Part shown: one piece after another, positions 1 to 11,593 of the stretch
Layout: each line of letters starts with the position of its first letter
How positions within the stretch are numbered: the first letter of the stretch is position 1
Assembly (NCBI RefSeq): GCF_905475395.1
Contig: NC_058337.1
Coordinates: 131,957,960 to 132,021,959 of the forward strand
DNA from: Chrysoperla carnea
Lineage: Eukaryota > Arthropoda > Insecta > Neuroptera > Chrysopidae
Direction of reading: 5' to 3'
Length of the DNA stretch: 64,000 nucleotides
The notes under the pieces: generated by a model
What the model was told of the DNA's origin: nothing
Databases searched by the model: none
Seen by the model: only the letters and a program-made list of their open reading frames with translations
Made by a program: the position numbers and the translations under genes

Positions 1-265
1 AACTAAAACTAAACTTAGATTTGCTCTGATATGTAGTACAAAGATGCTAAGTTTCTAGAAATCATAAGCTAACCCTTCCACTTAACGGTGGCTAAGCAGA
101 TTTTCTTGTAACTAAGTGCACTCTCGATCAATTACCTTCAAAAAAAAAAATAATAATAATCCATCAGTTAATTCGTTTAGAAGTCACAGACGAATCGATC
201 AGATCTGATTTTGTGTCATTAAATTTTAAATTTATGTATTATTTACGTAATTTGTTTTATTTTAG

Positions 266-476
266 GCCAACATTTGTACATCGTTTTTTAATTAGAGAAA
301 CAATTGAAGAAAGTTTACATAATGCTGTAGCAACGAATAGTTCTGATTGGGAGCGAAAAGATGTAACTTTAGCAAAATTAAGTGATTTATTTGATAATTG
401 TACGAGTGATAATGATATATCCCATTCATCGGTTGATACAGAAACTGATAATGTAGTTTTAGATCCTTCGACATAA
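266..476 (+). CDS. SHPRH: SHPRH-like E3 ubiquitin ligase, last exon only
   Basis: This is the final coding exon of a gene that begins outside the window. A good acceptor (tttattttag) precedes base 266, and the frame runs to a stop at 474-476. The peptide begins PTFVHRFLIRETIEESL and later has TLAKLSDLF, then an acidic Asp/Ser-rich tail. This matches what I know of the extreme C-terminus of SHPRH, a SNF2 helicase with a RING finger that polyubiquitinates PCNA in DNA-damage tolerance; its family reads PT.VHRFLIK.TIEE followed by a short DLADLF motif. The exon starts with one base that completes a split codon. No SNF2 or RING motif is inside the window, so the name rests on about 45 residues. 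The alternative is another SNF2-type helicase tail. Confidence 0.62.
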
Positions 477-795
477 ACAGTCTTATAGATGTTTGATCTC
501 ACATTTTTAAAGGCTACATACTGAGAACTGATGATTTTGATTACAGCATCTAGTAAAGAGATAAAATTAAACTGTATAAGGTGCCCCTATTATTTTCGAC
601 GAGCGTGAGTGATCAACTAATTGTTTTCAAAATCAGGCCATCAGTCAGTTTTCGGAAAGATTTAACGTTTTTTATTTGCAGTTATTTGAATGGGGAAGGT
701 GCTTGCATTTAAGAAAATTTCATCATTTTTCTAATTAAAAAAAGGTTGTTCATTAAGAAAGAATATTGGAGTCAGAAAAAGACTTACTCGTAATA
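477..795. other. SHPRH 3' flank
   Basis: AT-rich sequence after the SHPRH stop, probably 3' UTR and flank. I see no open frame of note and no repeat here before the element that starts at 796. Confidence 0.4.
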
Positions 796-1382
796 GGGAA
801 TATTCATGAAATTTAAATTTGGTTCAAATATTTTTCTTCTGTAACTTGAATGACTGGATATTTCAACTAAACCATTATTTTAGTAATTAATATCTTTTTA
901 ATTATTAATTACTTAAAATTAATTAATAAAAGTACAAATTCAGTGAGGGTATTTAAAAATTTCTAAAACGGAAATTCAAATTTGTATACGGACGTGACAT
1001 CATAGTACGGGCTTGTCAAATTTGTTGACATACTGTATGATATTAATTACTTACATTTTATATGGTATTTCATTAAATTATACTATTCTACAGCTTTTTA
1101 TTAGAAAACTTAATAATAACGAGTGTAAATTCTGTCTTGTAAATTCATTTTTTTAAAGTGTAAATTATACATTGAACTGTCATGAATTGACAGATCACGT
1201 ACTTATACGTCATCAACAGAGAGCGCCAAAAAACTGGGTTTAAATATCTTAAAATTATAATGTATTTTAAATATTTTCTTATACTTAAATACAGTATTTT
1301 TAAGCAGTATTTATATTTTTTACTTTGTTATAATGGTGTAAACAATGAATTAAAAATATAAAAAAAATACATGAATATTCCC
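796..1382. mobile_element. MITE with GGGAATATTCATG termini, copy 1
   Basis: The sequence starts GGGAATATTCATGAAATT and ends in the inverse, CATGAATATTCCC, and is flanked by TA on both sides (794-795 and 1383-1384). No coding potential. A second copy in the opposite orientation lies at 34745-35323. The TA duplication suggests the Tc1/mariner superfamily, but I cannot name the parent. Confidence 0.8.
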
Positions 1383-1407
1383 TATTGACGACTACAATAA
1401 GATTATA

Positions 1408-1729
1408 CAGTAGAATCTCGATAACTTAAACCTCGGTAACATAAAAACCTCTGTTACTTCAAAAAATACTATGTTCCCTTCCCATCAGAGCCCAAAACCT
1501 CTATAACTTAAAATACGCAACCTCTATAACTTAAATAAATAATCTCTGTATAGGCCCTCAGTAACTACATAGAAACATGTACATACCTCTATATTAACTA
1601 GGGTACATAGAAACATGTACATACCTCTATATTAACCTTTAGCTAACATAGACACTTGATAACTTAAAACCTCTATAACTTAAAATATTTTGTGTTTCCC
1701 TTGGACTTTAACTTATCGAGATTCTACTG
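1408..1729. mobile_element. pogo/Tigger-like MITE (322 bp), copy 1
   Basis: Terminal inverted repeats begin CAGTAGAATCTCGATAA, and TA flanks both ends (1406-1407, 1730-1731). CAGTAGAATCTCG-type ends with a TA target are typical of pogo/Tigger elements. The interior has several short repeats of cctctataacttaaa and a directly repeated segment containing acatagaaacatgtacatac. An almost identical copy in the opposite orientation is at 61007-61328. Confidence 0.85.
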
Positions 1730-1748
1730 TATATTTAAGTATATAATA

Positions 1749-2262
1749 GGTTGGCTGATAAGTCTCCGGTCTGACACATAGATGGCGTCGCTAGTATTAA
1801 ATGCATATTATTTTTATATAGTACCAACCTTCAAATGATTCGTGTCAAAATTTGACGTCTGTAAGTCAATTAGTTTGTGAGATAGAGCGTCTTTTGTGAA
1901 GCAACTTTTGTTATTGTGAAAAAAATGGAAAAAAAGGAATTTCGTGTTTTGATAAAATACTGTTTTCTGAAGGGAAAAAATACAGTGGAAGCAAAAACTT
2001 GGCTTGATAATGAGTTTCCGGACTCTGTATTTTTTCCCTTCAGAAAACAGTATTTTATCAAAACACGAAATTCCATTTTTTCCATTTTTTTCACAATAAC
2101 AAAAGTTGCTTCACAAAAGACGCTCTATCTCACAAACTAATTGACTTACAGACGTCAAATTTTGACACGAATCATTTGAAGGTTGGTACTATATAAAAAT
2201 AATATGCATTTAATACTAGCGACGCCATCTATGTGTCAGACCGGGGACTTATCAGCCAACCT
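1749..2262. mobile_element. mariner fold-back element (two head-to-head 5' ends)
   Basis: The left arm (about 1749-1984) is a mariner 5' end: the terminal repeat GGTTGGCTGATAAGTC, the untranslated leader, then the start of a transposase (MEKKEFRVLIKYCFLKGKN...). A short spacer of about 35 bp still encodes EAKTWLDNEFPDS. The right arm (about 2021-2262) is a near-perfect reverse complement of the left. The result is a long hairpin with no catalytic domain. Arms this similar indicate a recent origin. TA precedes the left end; the right flank is less clear. Confidence 0.85.
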
Positions 2263-3125
2263 GTTATGTATACACGCATTGGCCAGTATATTTCGGAACG
2301 ATTCACCAGTATGGCGTCGGTTTATGACGTCATCAGTACTAGCCAGTATACTGGTAAATATTACGGAACACAACCCTAGTATATGCATCTTACCTTATCA
2401 AAGATATAAAAAAAAAATTATGTTTAAAGTTTATACTTTAAAAAAATATCAAGTTTAAATTATATTTTTATATATTTTCATACGTAAAATAAAATATTTA
2501 TGCAAAATATTCAGTTTTTCTTTTTTTCCCTTTGAATCCGTTACTCAACTTACATTGTATGAAAGTAAAAAATCAACTGTTTTTACTTTGTGACGTCTTT
2601 GAAAACCAATTTTTATATACCTAGGAATTTTATGTACTTCTTCAAAGTACAAAAAAATCCTAATTTAAAATTAAAAAGTCTTGCATGATCCATAGACCTT
2701 TTTATTTAAAACAAGCCGCGTTTGCGAGATGAACGCTTAATCGAACGCACCCTCGCTGTATCCATGACAGCCGGCGTCTACCGATTTTAATAGACTTTAC
2801 AGTTACATTCTAAAATAGCATACCAGTAAATCAAATAAATAAATGTGTTAATAAGTGTTTTAATCTTCAAATGTTTTTAAATTTATCAACATAACTCATT
2901 TAGGTTAAAATAACCATTAAGTATATCTGATTGGTGTTTGCTGTCACGTGACCGGATGGATAGTTTTACGATAATATTATCTAAAAATATTAATAATCCT
3001 TATATTTTATAAAAATTAATTTAGTGTTTTTTTATCTACAAATTATGATTAAACATTAGAAAATTGTATCCAATCGATTTATTCTTAGTGGAAAAAAGCC
3101 TGTTGTAGCTTAACTTTAATTAAAA
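2263..3125 (+). promoter_or_regulatory. upstream region of THAP-C2H2 copy 1, with a conserved block
   Basis: Bases of about 2640-3125 are shared with the upstream regions of copies 2 and 3 (42379-42900 and 52783-53300 on the other strand). The best conserved part (about 2690-2815) is unusually GC-rich for this window and contains gcgtttgcgagatgaacgc and cgcaccctcgctgtatcc. Conservation directly upstream of three paralogues suggests a promoter or non-coding first exon. It could also simply be carried along by duplication. Confidence 0.35.
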
Positions 3126-6100
3126 ATGAATTCTTCGTATTGGAAGAACTGTATAGTGCCCCAGTGTAAAAGTACAACTCTAAAAACGCCAAACAAATTA
3201 TTTATTTATGTTCCTCAGAATGAACAAATACGAAAAAAGTGGCTAAAACTTGCAAAGAGGGTTGATTTTAATAGTTTATCAACAATCTCAAGAATGTATT
3301 TTTGTGAAGATCATTTCGATGTAAGTATATTTCACACCCCACAATCTTTGTATTTTATAAGTTTCAAGCAAAACTGATGAAATTGACAGAATCAGAATTT
3401 TTCAAGCATATTGATAAAATAATCATGTATGAGTTGAGGTTATGTTGCTTTTGTTTTATGATTTAAAATTGCTGTTTAGTGTTATTATTTATTGTAATAG
3501 ACACACTTTTATTTGTTTTTCTAGTTGCCAAATGATATGGAAAATTATATCGAGTATATTGTTATGGGAAAAGTATCAAAAGTACGTATGAAACCAGGTT
3601 GTGCTCCAAGTAAATTTGAATGTCAAGAAGATGGACGAAAACGACCATGCAGCAGTACAGAACAGTCGGATACATTAAAAGAAAAAAGAATGATGGTAAT
3701 GGCAGAGGGTCTGAATAAACCAGAAGAAAGTTGTACACCAAGTTCATCTTTCAAAGATACTTCTAATAAAAGTTCAGGTATGTAATAAGCAACACAAACG
3801 GTTTGAAGTTTTAAACAATGAGTATCCCAATTTCTTATTATTAATATTCCAGTGCCCTTACGAACTGACCCAAAAGTTTTGTTACTAGATTTTTTTATTC
3901 ATTTATTCAATAGAGGGTTTTTGAAGACCTTAAATCTGATTTTGCATATTCGGGAAATTAACCATTCCTCCACCATCATGGAAAATAACATACTTGCTAT
4001 AAAATTTGCAAATAATTTGCACCCTCACGGGTAAACAGTAATGTTTTTCGAAAATGTGTTTCAACCAAAAGTTGTTTATTCTTCTACGTTTAAACTTTTG
4101 TTCTATCTAACGGTCAATTGGGTCTTGGTCCTAGTTGTTCATTTACGAAAAATTTCAGCTTGATAACTCTTTTCATTTCTGAGTTATCTTGTAGACAGAC
4201 AGGCGGACAGACACCGAAAATGGATTAATTAGGTGATTATATAGACATCTGTTCCAAAATTTTGTTCATAGCATCAATCAGGGGGCACGGGAGTATCCCC
4301 GCCAAGTCGAGTGCGAAGCAAACACTGTCGTACCATCCTTTATTGGATCCATTTCTCCGCATTTTCAAGCCCTTATTTGAGAATACAAAAAACTGATCTA
4401 GGAAATTGGGGCAAAAATCGAAATTTATAAAGAAATCGTAGTAAGGAACTTTACTTGGCACGACTTTGTCTAGATTTCATTACTTTTTAGGGGTAAACAA
4501 GCAGCTATATCGAGACTTGGTTAGTTTTTTACAGAATGTTTTTGGTGAGATATTTTTAAGCGTTATATATAAACTTGGGACTAAACTTAGTATACCTTGA
4601 TATATTTCATACATACATGAAATATAAAAATCTAGTATCAAAACTTTTGGGTCACTTCTCTACGATTTACGTTAATTGCACTGGACCATAAGTTTACTTG
4701 TATTTATTTTTCTGGTTTTCAAACAGATGGACCAAATGTGCCAGAAATTTTTTGTGAAATGAAATCAAGAGACGAGACATTATCACCTTTGAAACCGTCA
4801 CTCATATCTGTTGCAACATCCCCATCAAATGCTGAAACTATTTTAAAATCAAGTCCTACTGTGTCCGACCTAAGAAAAATTAATGGAAATATATTGATTG
4901 AAGAAAAGCACTCTGACAGTCAGAAAACTTCTTCTAACTGTAATGAATTAATTGCAGAAAGCAGAAAAACAGAAACAATCGAGACCATATTAAATACATT
5001 TAGAAAAATTGAGAAAAAGCCTCAATTGTATATTGGTGTTCCACAAAATTGTTACTACTTAATTGATATAAGGAAAGATGGGAATAATATTCCCAATTCA
5101 TTATTCTGTTTAAATAAAAGTGAACCGAATAAAAAAATGGAAAATAATTTATCTCATGATGATGTAAATAATCATTTTTTAATCGATGAAGAAAACTTTA
5201 AAAAAGAATTACATAGTGAAGTTATTATTAAAAATGAAATATTTGATGAAAGCGATACGATGGAACATATAACAATTAAAGAAGAAAATAATATAATGGA
5301 GGACCATGAACCAATTAAAAAGGAAATACAAGAAGAAAATGTTACAACAAAACACGAAGGGATAGATTTGAATGAAGAGTTTTCCATGGATAAACATAAA
5401 ACAGTTAAAGTTGAGAATCAATTAAATGCAGAAGTTATAGTAAAGGAGGAAATATTTGATGAAAATGTTTTTGATCATCAATCAATTCAAAATGAAGACA
5501 AGAATACTTCATCTGACGCTTCTGATAAAAATTTTGCTGATCAAAGCACTTTAATTGTACATAAACGAATTCATAGCGAAGAAAAATCTTTTTCATGTGC
5601 AATTTGTGGTAAAACCTTTACTGTAAAACATGATTTAATTCGACATGAACGAATCCATACTGGAGAAAAACGTTTTTCATGTACCATTTGTGATAAAGCA
5701 TTTAATTTCAAACACAATTTAATTATACATGAACGAACTCATAGTGGCGAAAAACCTTTTTCCTGTGGAGTTTGTGAAAAATCTTTTACTCAGAAACTCA
5801 GTTTTGATAATCATAAACGGACTCATACTGGAAAAAAAGGTTTTTCGTGTACAATTTGTGATAAAGCATTTACTTCCAACCACAATTTAATTGTACATGA
5901 ACGAATTCATAGTGGTGAAAAACCTTTTTTCTGTGAATTTTGTGATAAATCATTTACTCAGAAAAACAGTTTAGATATTCATAAACGGGCTCATACAGGA
6001 GAAAAACCTTTTTCTTGTGACGTTTGTGGTAAATCATTTACACAGCAAAACAGTTTAGATTATCATAAACGGGCTCATACAGGAGAAAAACCATTTTCCT

Positions 6101-7053
6101 GTAACATTTGCGATAAATCATTTATTCAGAAAAACGGTTTAGATAATCATAAACGGGCTCATACTGGCGAAAACCTTTTTTTCTGTGAAATATGTAATAA
6201 AGTATTTACTTACAAACAGAATTTACTTAGACATGAACGAAATCATAGTGGAAGAAAACCTTTTTCCTGTGACGTTTGTGATAAAACATTTACTATGCGA
6301 GAACATTTAATTATACACAAACGAATTCATAGTGGAGAAAAACCTTTCTCCTGTGACGTTTGTGATAAATCATTTACTACGCGAAGCATTTTAATTACAC
6401 ACAAGCGAACCCATAGTGGAAAAAAACCTTACTCCTGTGAGGTTTGTGATAAATCTTTTAATCAGAAAAATAATTTAGATATTCATAAACGGATTCATAC
6501 TGGAGAAAAACCTTTTTCCTGTGAAATATGCGATAAATCGTTTACTCAGAAAATCAGTTTAGATAATCATAAACGGACTCATACTCAAGAAAAACTATTT
6601 TCCTGTAAAATTTGCGATAAATCATTTACTCATAAAAACCGTTTAGATAATCATAAACGGACTCATACTGGAGAAAAACATTTTTCCTGTGAAATTTGTG
6701 ATAAAGTATTTACTTACAAACACAATTTAGTTTTACATGAACGAATGCATAGTGGAAGAAAACTTTTTTCCTGTGACGTTTGTGACAAATCATTTACTAT
6801 TCGAGACAATTTGATTACACACAAACGAATTCATAGTGGAGAAAAACCATTTTCCTGTGACGTTTGTGATAAATCGTTCACTCAGAAAAACAATTTAGAT
6901 AATCATAAACGGACTCATACTGGGGAAAAACCCTTTTCCTGTGAAGTTTGTGATAAATCGTTTACCCAGAAAAACAGTTTAGATATTCATGAACAGACTC
7001 ATACTGGAGAAAAACGTTTTTTAATTAAAAATTTACTCGCCGAACCAATTTAA
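3126..7053 (+). CDS. THAP domain - acidic - C2H2 zinc-finger protein, copy 1
   Basis: Three exons: 3126-3320, 3525-3777 and 4727-7053, giving about 924 residues. The THAP zinc module spans exons 1 and 2: C9 and C14 (CIVPQC), W39, C60 and H63 (CEDHF), then MKPGCAPSKF at 87-96, which fits the AVPTIF box that closes THAP domains. An acidic linker follows with five psi-K-x-E SUMO-type motifs (about residues 315-395). Then come one degenerate finger and 17 intact C2H2 fingers (about 437-910) with TGEK/SGEK linkers. The protein should be a nuclear DNA-binding regulator. Exon 3 is entered mid-codon (G+AT), so its first ATG-like trinucleotide is not a start. A possible poly(A) signal is at 7383-7388. 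The intron before exon 3 holds a transposon relic. The target is unknown; this copy has the longest finger array of the three paralogues. Confidence 0.88.
3852..4683. mobile_element. non-autonomous DNA-transposon relic in intron 2
   Basis: The left end reads CAGTGCCCTTACGAACTGAC and continues CCCAAAAGTTTTG.TACTAGATTT. The right end carries the same motifs inverted (about 4631-4684, TAGTATCAAAACTTTTGGG ... GCACTGG). Related sequence occurs in the same intron of copies 2 and 3 (up to 41650 and 52060). There is a microsatellite-like gacagacaggcggacagac stretch inside. Superfamily not determined; no clear target duplication. Confidence 0.5.
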
Positions 7054-7642
7054 TTGATCGTAAACGAAACTTATACTAATAAAAATTTAATTTTTTTTTT
7101 AATGATTAAATGCGTCATTTTAAATGAAAATGTTGGGATATGGTGTGGAAATTTGAATTAAATTAAATATTAATTCCACTTAAAAGTAAATTATTTTGTT
7201 TTAATTAAAAACGAGAGATCAAGGCTTACAAAGTTAAATCAAAAGAATAAGTTTATAAAAAATAAATTGTTGAATTGTTATTCAATTTATAAGGCAAGCG
7301 AAATATATTATTTTATGACACAAAGTTAAGTTGTAAATATAAAATGTGTACATTTATTAATGTTTGTTCATACATTTCCACAAATAAACGTTCCCAATTT
7401 TCATTATATTAAAATTTAAGTGTTCGATTGAAGATTCGGTTCCAGCTGTAATTTTGATTTCGACCCGGCCTAAGCTTTATAACAGAAAATGGCGTCTGTT
7501 TTCAGTAATTCCAATTTAGACTACCATTTAAAAGTTCTAAATGGTTGTGATTTTGACTAGAGTTGTAACAAACTCTATGAACCGAATACTAAAATTATCT
7601 CGTTACTTGCATTTATCGTTACACAAATTTTTATTTATAATA
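7054..7642. other. 3' UTR and flank of THAP-C2H2 copy 1
   Basis: AT-rich. Several AATAAA hexamers are present, the clearest at 7383-7388 about 330 bases after the stop. I see no gene here. Confidence 0.4.
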
Positions 7643-7956
7643 CAGTAGAACGCCGATTATCCAAATTAATTGGGACCGGGGTCGATTCGGATAATCAGAC
7701 ATAGACTGATAATAAAGAAAAACGAACTATCACACATAGAATAAACTTTATTAATAAAGTTTAACAAACACAGTTCTACAAAACATGTAGTGTCTAGAGG
7801 CAGCTTCCAACCATAACAATTGAAATATATCTGGACTCAAACGAGTTCTAACTGGTTACAACAAAACAAAACAAAAAATACATACATATTTGGTTTTAAT
7901 TTTTTATATTACGCTGATTTGGATAATTGGCGATTCGGTTAATCGGCGTTCTACTG
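7643..7956. mobile_element. pogo/Tigger-like MITE (314 bp)
   Basis: The ends are CAGTAGAACGCCGATTATCC and its inverse GGTTAATCGGCGTTCTACTG, with TA on each side (7641-7642, 7957-7958). This is a different subfamily from the 322-bp elements. No coding potential. It lies downstream of both convergent genes (THAP copy 1 and PIGF). Confidence 0.85.
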
Positions 7957-8183
7957 TATATACACTTTAGGATTCTAACATGATGAACAAAAGTTTTAAC
8001 TCCCTTGCCCCTTGGATGATTCCTGCATACGGGCCTGGTTTTTAAGGAAAAATATAGGTAATAATTTTAAATAAGTTTTAATTTTTAACAAATCGTTTTT
8101 TTTAATAAATAAAACATATAATTAATGAAACAGATTAAATATTAATATTATTTTTGGCTAAAATAAGAATTAAAGTATTCTTT

Positions 8184-10288
8184 TTAAACAACATATTTCT
8201 TTTTTGTAAAAAATCTCGCTATTGTAGGTACTAATCTAAGTAACGTAAATATATGTGCAACAGTGTATCCAATAATAGCACCTAAAACACATGGTATCGG
8301 CCATTGTTGCCACGGTCGATTCCAATCCAATGGTATAACAACGGCACCAAACCTAGACGAATTAAAATAAAATGTATACGTGTGATAATTCCTACAGGTT
8401 TGGTTGTAGATGAAAATAGTGCATTTCGTTATTGAAAAACAAAATACATTGCTGGACAGATTTAAAGGAACGCCTAAAAAACAACACGTATCTCTGTATC
8501 AGAAAGTCTGCTTGGCAAAAAACCTTAAGGCAACTTACCGTAGGCTCGAATAAAGGATTCTGCAATGTAAGAAAACAAATAAAAATAAAATACCTTACAA
8601 AAAAGTACAATGAATAAAAATTTGAATAACTGTGGACGCTAGTTTTTTTTAGTTTAAGGTAGACTCAATGACTTTGGATCAATACTGGACCTTTCGCAGA
8701 ATCTTTTATTCGAACCTAAGGTAAGTTGCCTTCATTTTTTTTTTTCAGTATGTCCAGCAGTATAAATCGCATTACTTTTGAGATGTGCTTCTTTAATCTT
8801 TTTTCACCTGAAAAAATCGATTTAAGCACTGTATCGAAGAAGGATACAATTTTTTCCATGGAAATACCATCCAAATTCCGCATATTATATATCCCTACAT
8901 AACGAATTTCAACTTAAGGGGACCCATGTAGATGCTTAACAAATTAATAAACAGACATCCCTAAAATCCCGTAGTGTTATGAAAGGAATTTATGACGAAC
9001 CCCAATCGATTTTCTTTTTTAGATAACAAAATACACTGTTTCCGCCTACATCCAATTCTGTACAAATTATTCCTTCATAGACTTAATAAACAGTTCAAGG
9101 TGGTAATCGAATTGTTCTTATGAAATTTCCTAATGAATTTACCATCATAATAGCAAAAATTTATTGATTTCCTTTGGAGTCTCATAATTTAAAATCATTC
9201 TATTCGATAAATACAACTTGTGGTTAAAATTCGTCTAAGTCTAGTAGGTCTTTGGCCAAGCGTAGATTTAGTGAAGCATTTCAGAAAGGCTGAGAATTTC
9301 ATAAGTGTAAGAGACAGTCCTGTGTCCTCAATCTTAAGCATATTCCGCGTTCTCAAAGCAGGGGACTTTGGTCCCAAAAGAGTGTCAAAGATGTAGAGTC
9401 TATCTCAAGTTTGAAATGATTCTAGAAAGGGTAGAACCGGTTTTAATCGACAAATATTCCAAAGAAAGATAATCGATGTGAGATCATCTACAAGTAGGGG
9501 GGGGAGTTGGTTCGCAACGCTAATTCCCCTCCCCCCACAACCACTGTGGACGATCTCACATCGACTCTCTTTATTTGGAATATCTATCGATTAAAATTGG
9601 TTCTATCCTTTCAGGAATCAGTTCAAACTAGATAGATGCTATATCTTTGACAGTCTATTGAGGCTAAAGTTCCGCTTTGAGAACGGTTTTTGAATTTCCA
9701 GGGTTTCCCAATTCGATCACTACCCTGAAACGTTTACTTTTACTGTACTTACCATGCACCAAAAATTGTACACTGAATATTACGTTGTATAATTTCAGCT
9801 AATAAATCCCCCGGTAATGGTTTCATACCAGCCAACAGTGAGATTGTTACATCAACACCACAATGGATACAGCCGGGGAACACGGTGAGTATTGTTATTA
9901 ACGCGGACAACATTAAAGTTTCCTCGTGATGAGAGAATATTGACGCTCCGAAAAATATTGCAAATACAAAATATACACCAGTCATACCAATTATAACCGA
10001 AATAAATTTAAATATTTCCTTTAATTTGATTTTACTGCCATATTTTTTTGAACGTTTCACATCTTTATGCAGGGTTGTTTCATCTTTGATCGTGTAACAC
10101 CATGCTAATTTTACACACTCCGAAAATACTAATGCGGCTAAAACACTAAACGATTTATATTTTCCAATATTATATAAATTATCCGTGTAAACGAGAGTTA
10201 TTAATATTAACGGTATACAAATACAAGTGAACGAACTGTGCATTGTTGCGATTCGAACACCATAACGATCTACTGTTTCGAGCACCAT
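8184..10288 (-). CDS. PIGF: GPI-anchor biosynthesis protein PIG-F
   Basis: Two exons on the minus strand: 10288-9753 and 8352-8184, giving 234 residues (human PIGF is about 219). The split codon joins as GA-W to [10 protein letters not shown], and the second exon continues [19 protein letters not shown], which matches the family's hallmark GAWLGALPIPLDWERPWQ.WPI. Exon 1 has several hydrophobic segments (for example [15 protein letters not shown] and [20 protein letters not shown]) and the motif [24 protein letters not shown] is a polytopic ER protein that stabilises PIG-O and PIG-G, the enzymes adding ethanolamine phosphate to GPI precursors. The protein ends in a lysine-rich cytosolic tail. 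The 1.4-kb intron is filled by two fold-back repeats. The start is the first ATG, 1.3 kb from the divergent HAUS5 gene. Confidence 0.9.
8447..8760. mobile_element. Tc1/mariner-like MITE in PIGF intron
   Basis: The ends read CATTGCTGGACAGA and, inverted, CTGCTGGACATACTG, with TA flanks. Inside, an inverted repeat of about 35 bases (aaggcaacttaccgtaggct and its complement near 8710-8732) lets the element fold. No protein. Superfamily is inferred from the ends only. Confidence 0.6.
9190..9690. repeat. fold-back repeat in PIGF intron
   Basis: Arms at about 9350-9500 and 9525-9690 are imperfect inverted copies (for example tcgatgtgagatcatctaca against its complement). The tip has a run of eight G facing a C-rich run. 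The sequence before the left arm (9240-9350) matches 13470-13690 in a HAUS5 intron, so this is an interspersed family, possibly a fold-back DNA element. Confidence 0.65.
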
Positions 10289-11593
10289 TTTTATCTTAAC
10301 GATTTAGCCTGTAAATTAAATGTACGATTGATAAATATTTAATCCAAAACTGTACTTTATTCCAAAATTACCTGTTAATATTTAAAAACATCTGAATATA
10401 GGTTATGTTCCTTCCAAAAAATCGTCTTTACTTTCCGTAAAAGGGAAATTGTTTATGAAATAGAAATAAGAAGTTTTCATTGCTCATGATACGACGATTT
10501 CAATCAGATTCTTAATCTGAGAACCCTTTTAACAAATTTACTATGACTTTTATTAATAAATTATCGAATTTTCGATGGATATGATTAGAATTAAAATGTA
10601 TAAAGGTTGGTGCTTATCATTGTTGTAATCCGAAATTCGTATAATAAACGCTTGTGGCATAATAAAGGTTAAGTTCCACTATCACGTCAATGACAAATGT
10701 TAGTTTTGGGTGACGGCAAACTTTAAAGAAGCTACATTTGGATGTCTTATCTCCATGGACGGAAATTAATATGTCTTCTGTTTCCATAACCCAAAGCGTA
10801 TGTTTTCCGCATAAGTCAAAAAAACGTATATCAAAAATTTTAACGTAACGTAAAAATTTGAATATTATTTTATTGACATGACCAACACAATGCTTCGTTG
10901 ATGTTAATCAAATACTATTATTTTATCGATGATATTAATCAATCAGAAATCTTGATAGTGGCCGTTCATGACACGATGGTAACATGACACGAATGTAGTC
11001 AACCCCTAAGGAGCCATCTACTCTAGCCAAGTATTTCCCTTATAAAGCAGAGATGCTAGTATAGAGTTATTCCCTAGTTCTTTAGTATAGGTAGCTGATA
11101 GACATAAGGCAGATAAAGTATGTCGCACGCGATTAGTTATTATTCATACAGCTAAGTTACTAATCGCGTACCTTTAATCACCCATCGCTTTATATGTAAA
11201 TTCACCATTAATAGGCCTTTTCATCGATTTGCTTTTGTTTCGGACAGATGTCAAAAAACTATTCAATTAAAGAAAATCTAATATATTTTACGTTTATCAA
11301 ACAGCGCTTTTTGACGAAGATAGAAAATATGTGATATGTCTTTACTTGATTGAAACTGCCCGAAACAAAAAAAGAATCATTTGTTAAATGAAAAGCCCCA
11401 TCGCTCCGTCGCTTGTCGTTCTCTAAGTGAACTCGCCTTTAAAACAAAGCACTAGGAGCGCCACCATGCATTGCGGCAGATAACTAAAATTTGATTTAAA
11501 TTTTGTTTACATTTTGCAACTTATTAACTTATTTGACATTTAACGTACTTTTAAAGTTTTAACCATGTTTTAACTTATCAGAAAAATCGTAAA
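10289..11593. promoter_or_regulatory. divergent PIGF / HAUS5 intergenic region
   Basis: PIGF starts leftward at 10288 and HAUS5 rightward at 11594, so this 1.3 kb must hold both promoters. At 11213-11402 there is a short MITE-like unit with inverted ends (ggccttttcatcgattt against aaatgaaaagcccc) and cttttgtttcgg inverted as ccgaaacaaaaaaag. No TATA box or initiator can be assigned with confidence. Confidence 0.4.

Noticed and set aside
1870-2140. Two overlapping open frames on opposite strands that look like transposase
   Set aside because: They are the two arms of the mariner fold-back; each has only the first few dozen transposase residues and then reads into the inverted arm.
4237-4461. 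Open frame of 74 codons on the minus strand in the THAP copy 1 intron
   Set aside because: It lies inside a transposon relic, has no recognisable domain and no counterpart frame in copies 2 and 3.
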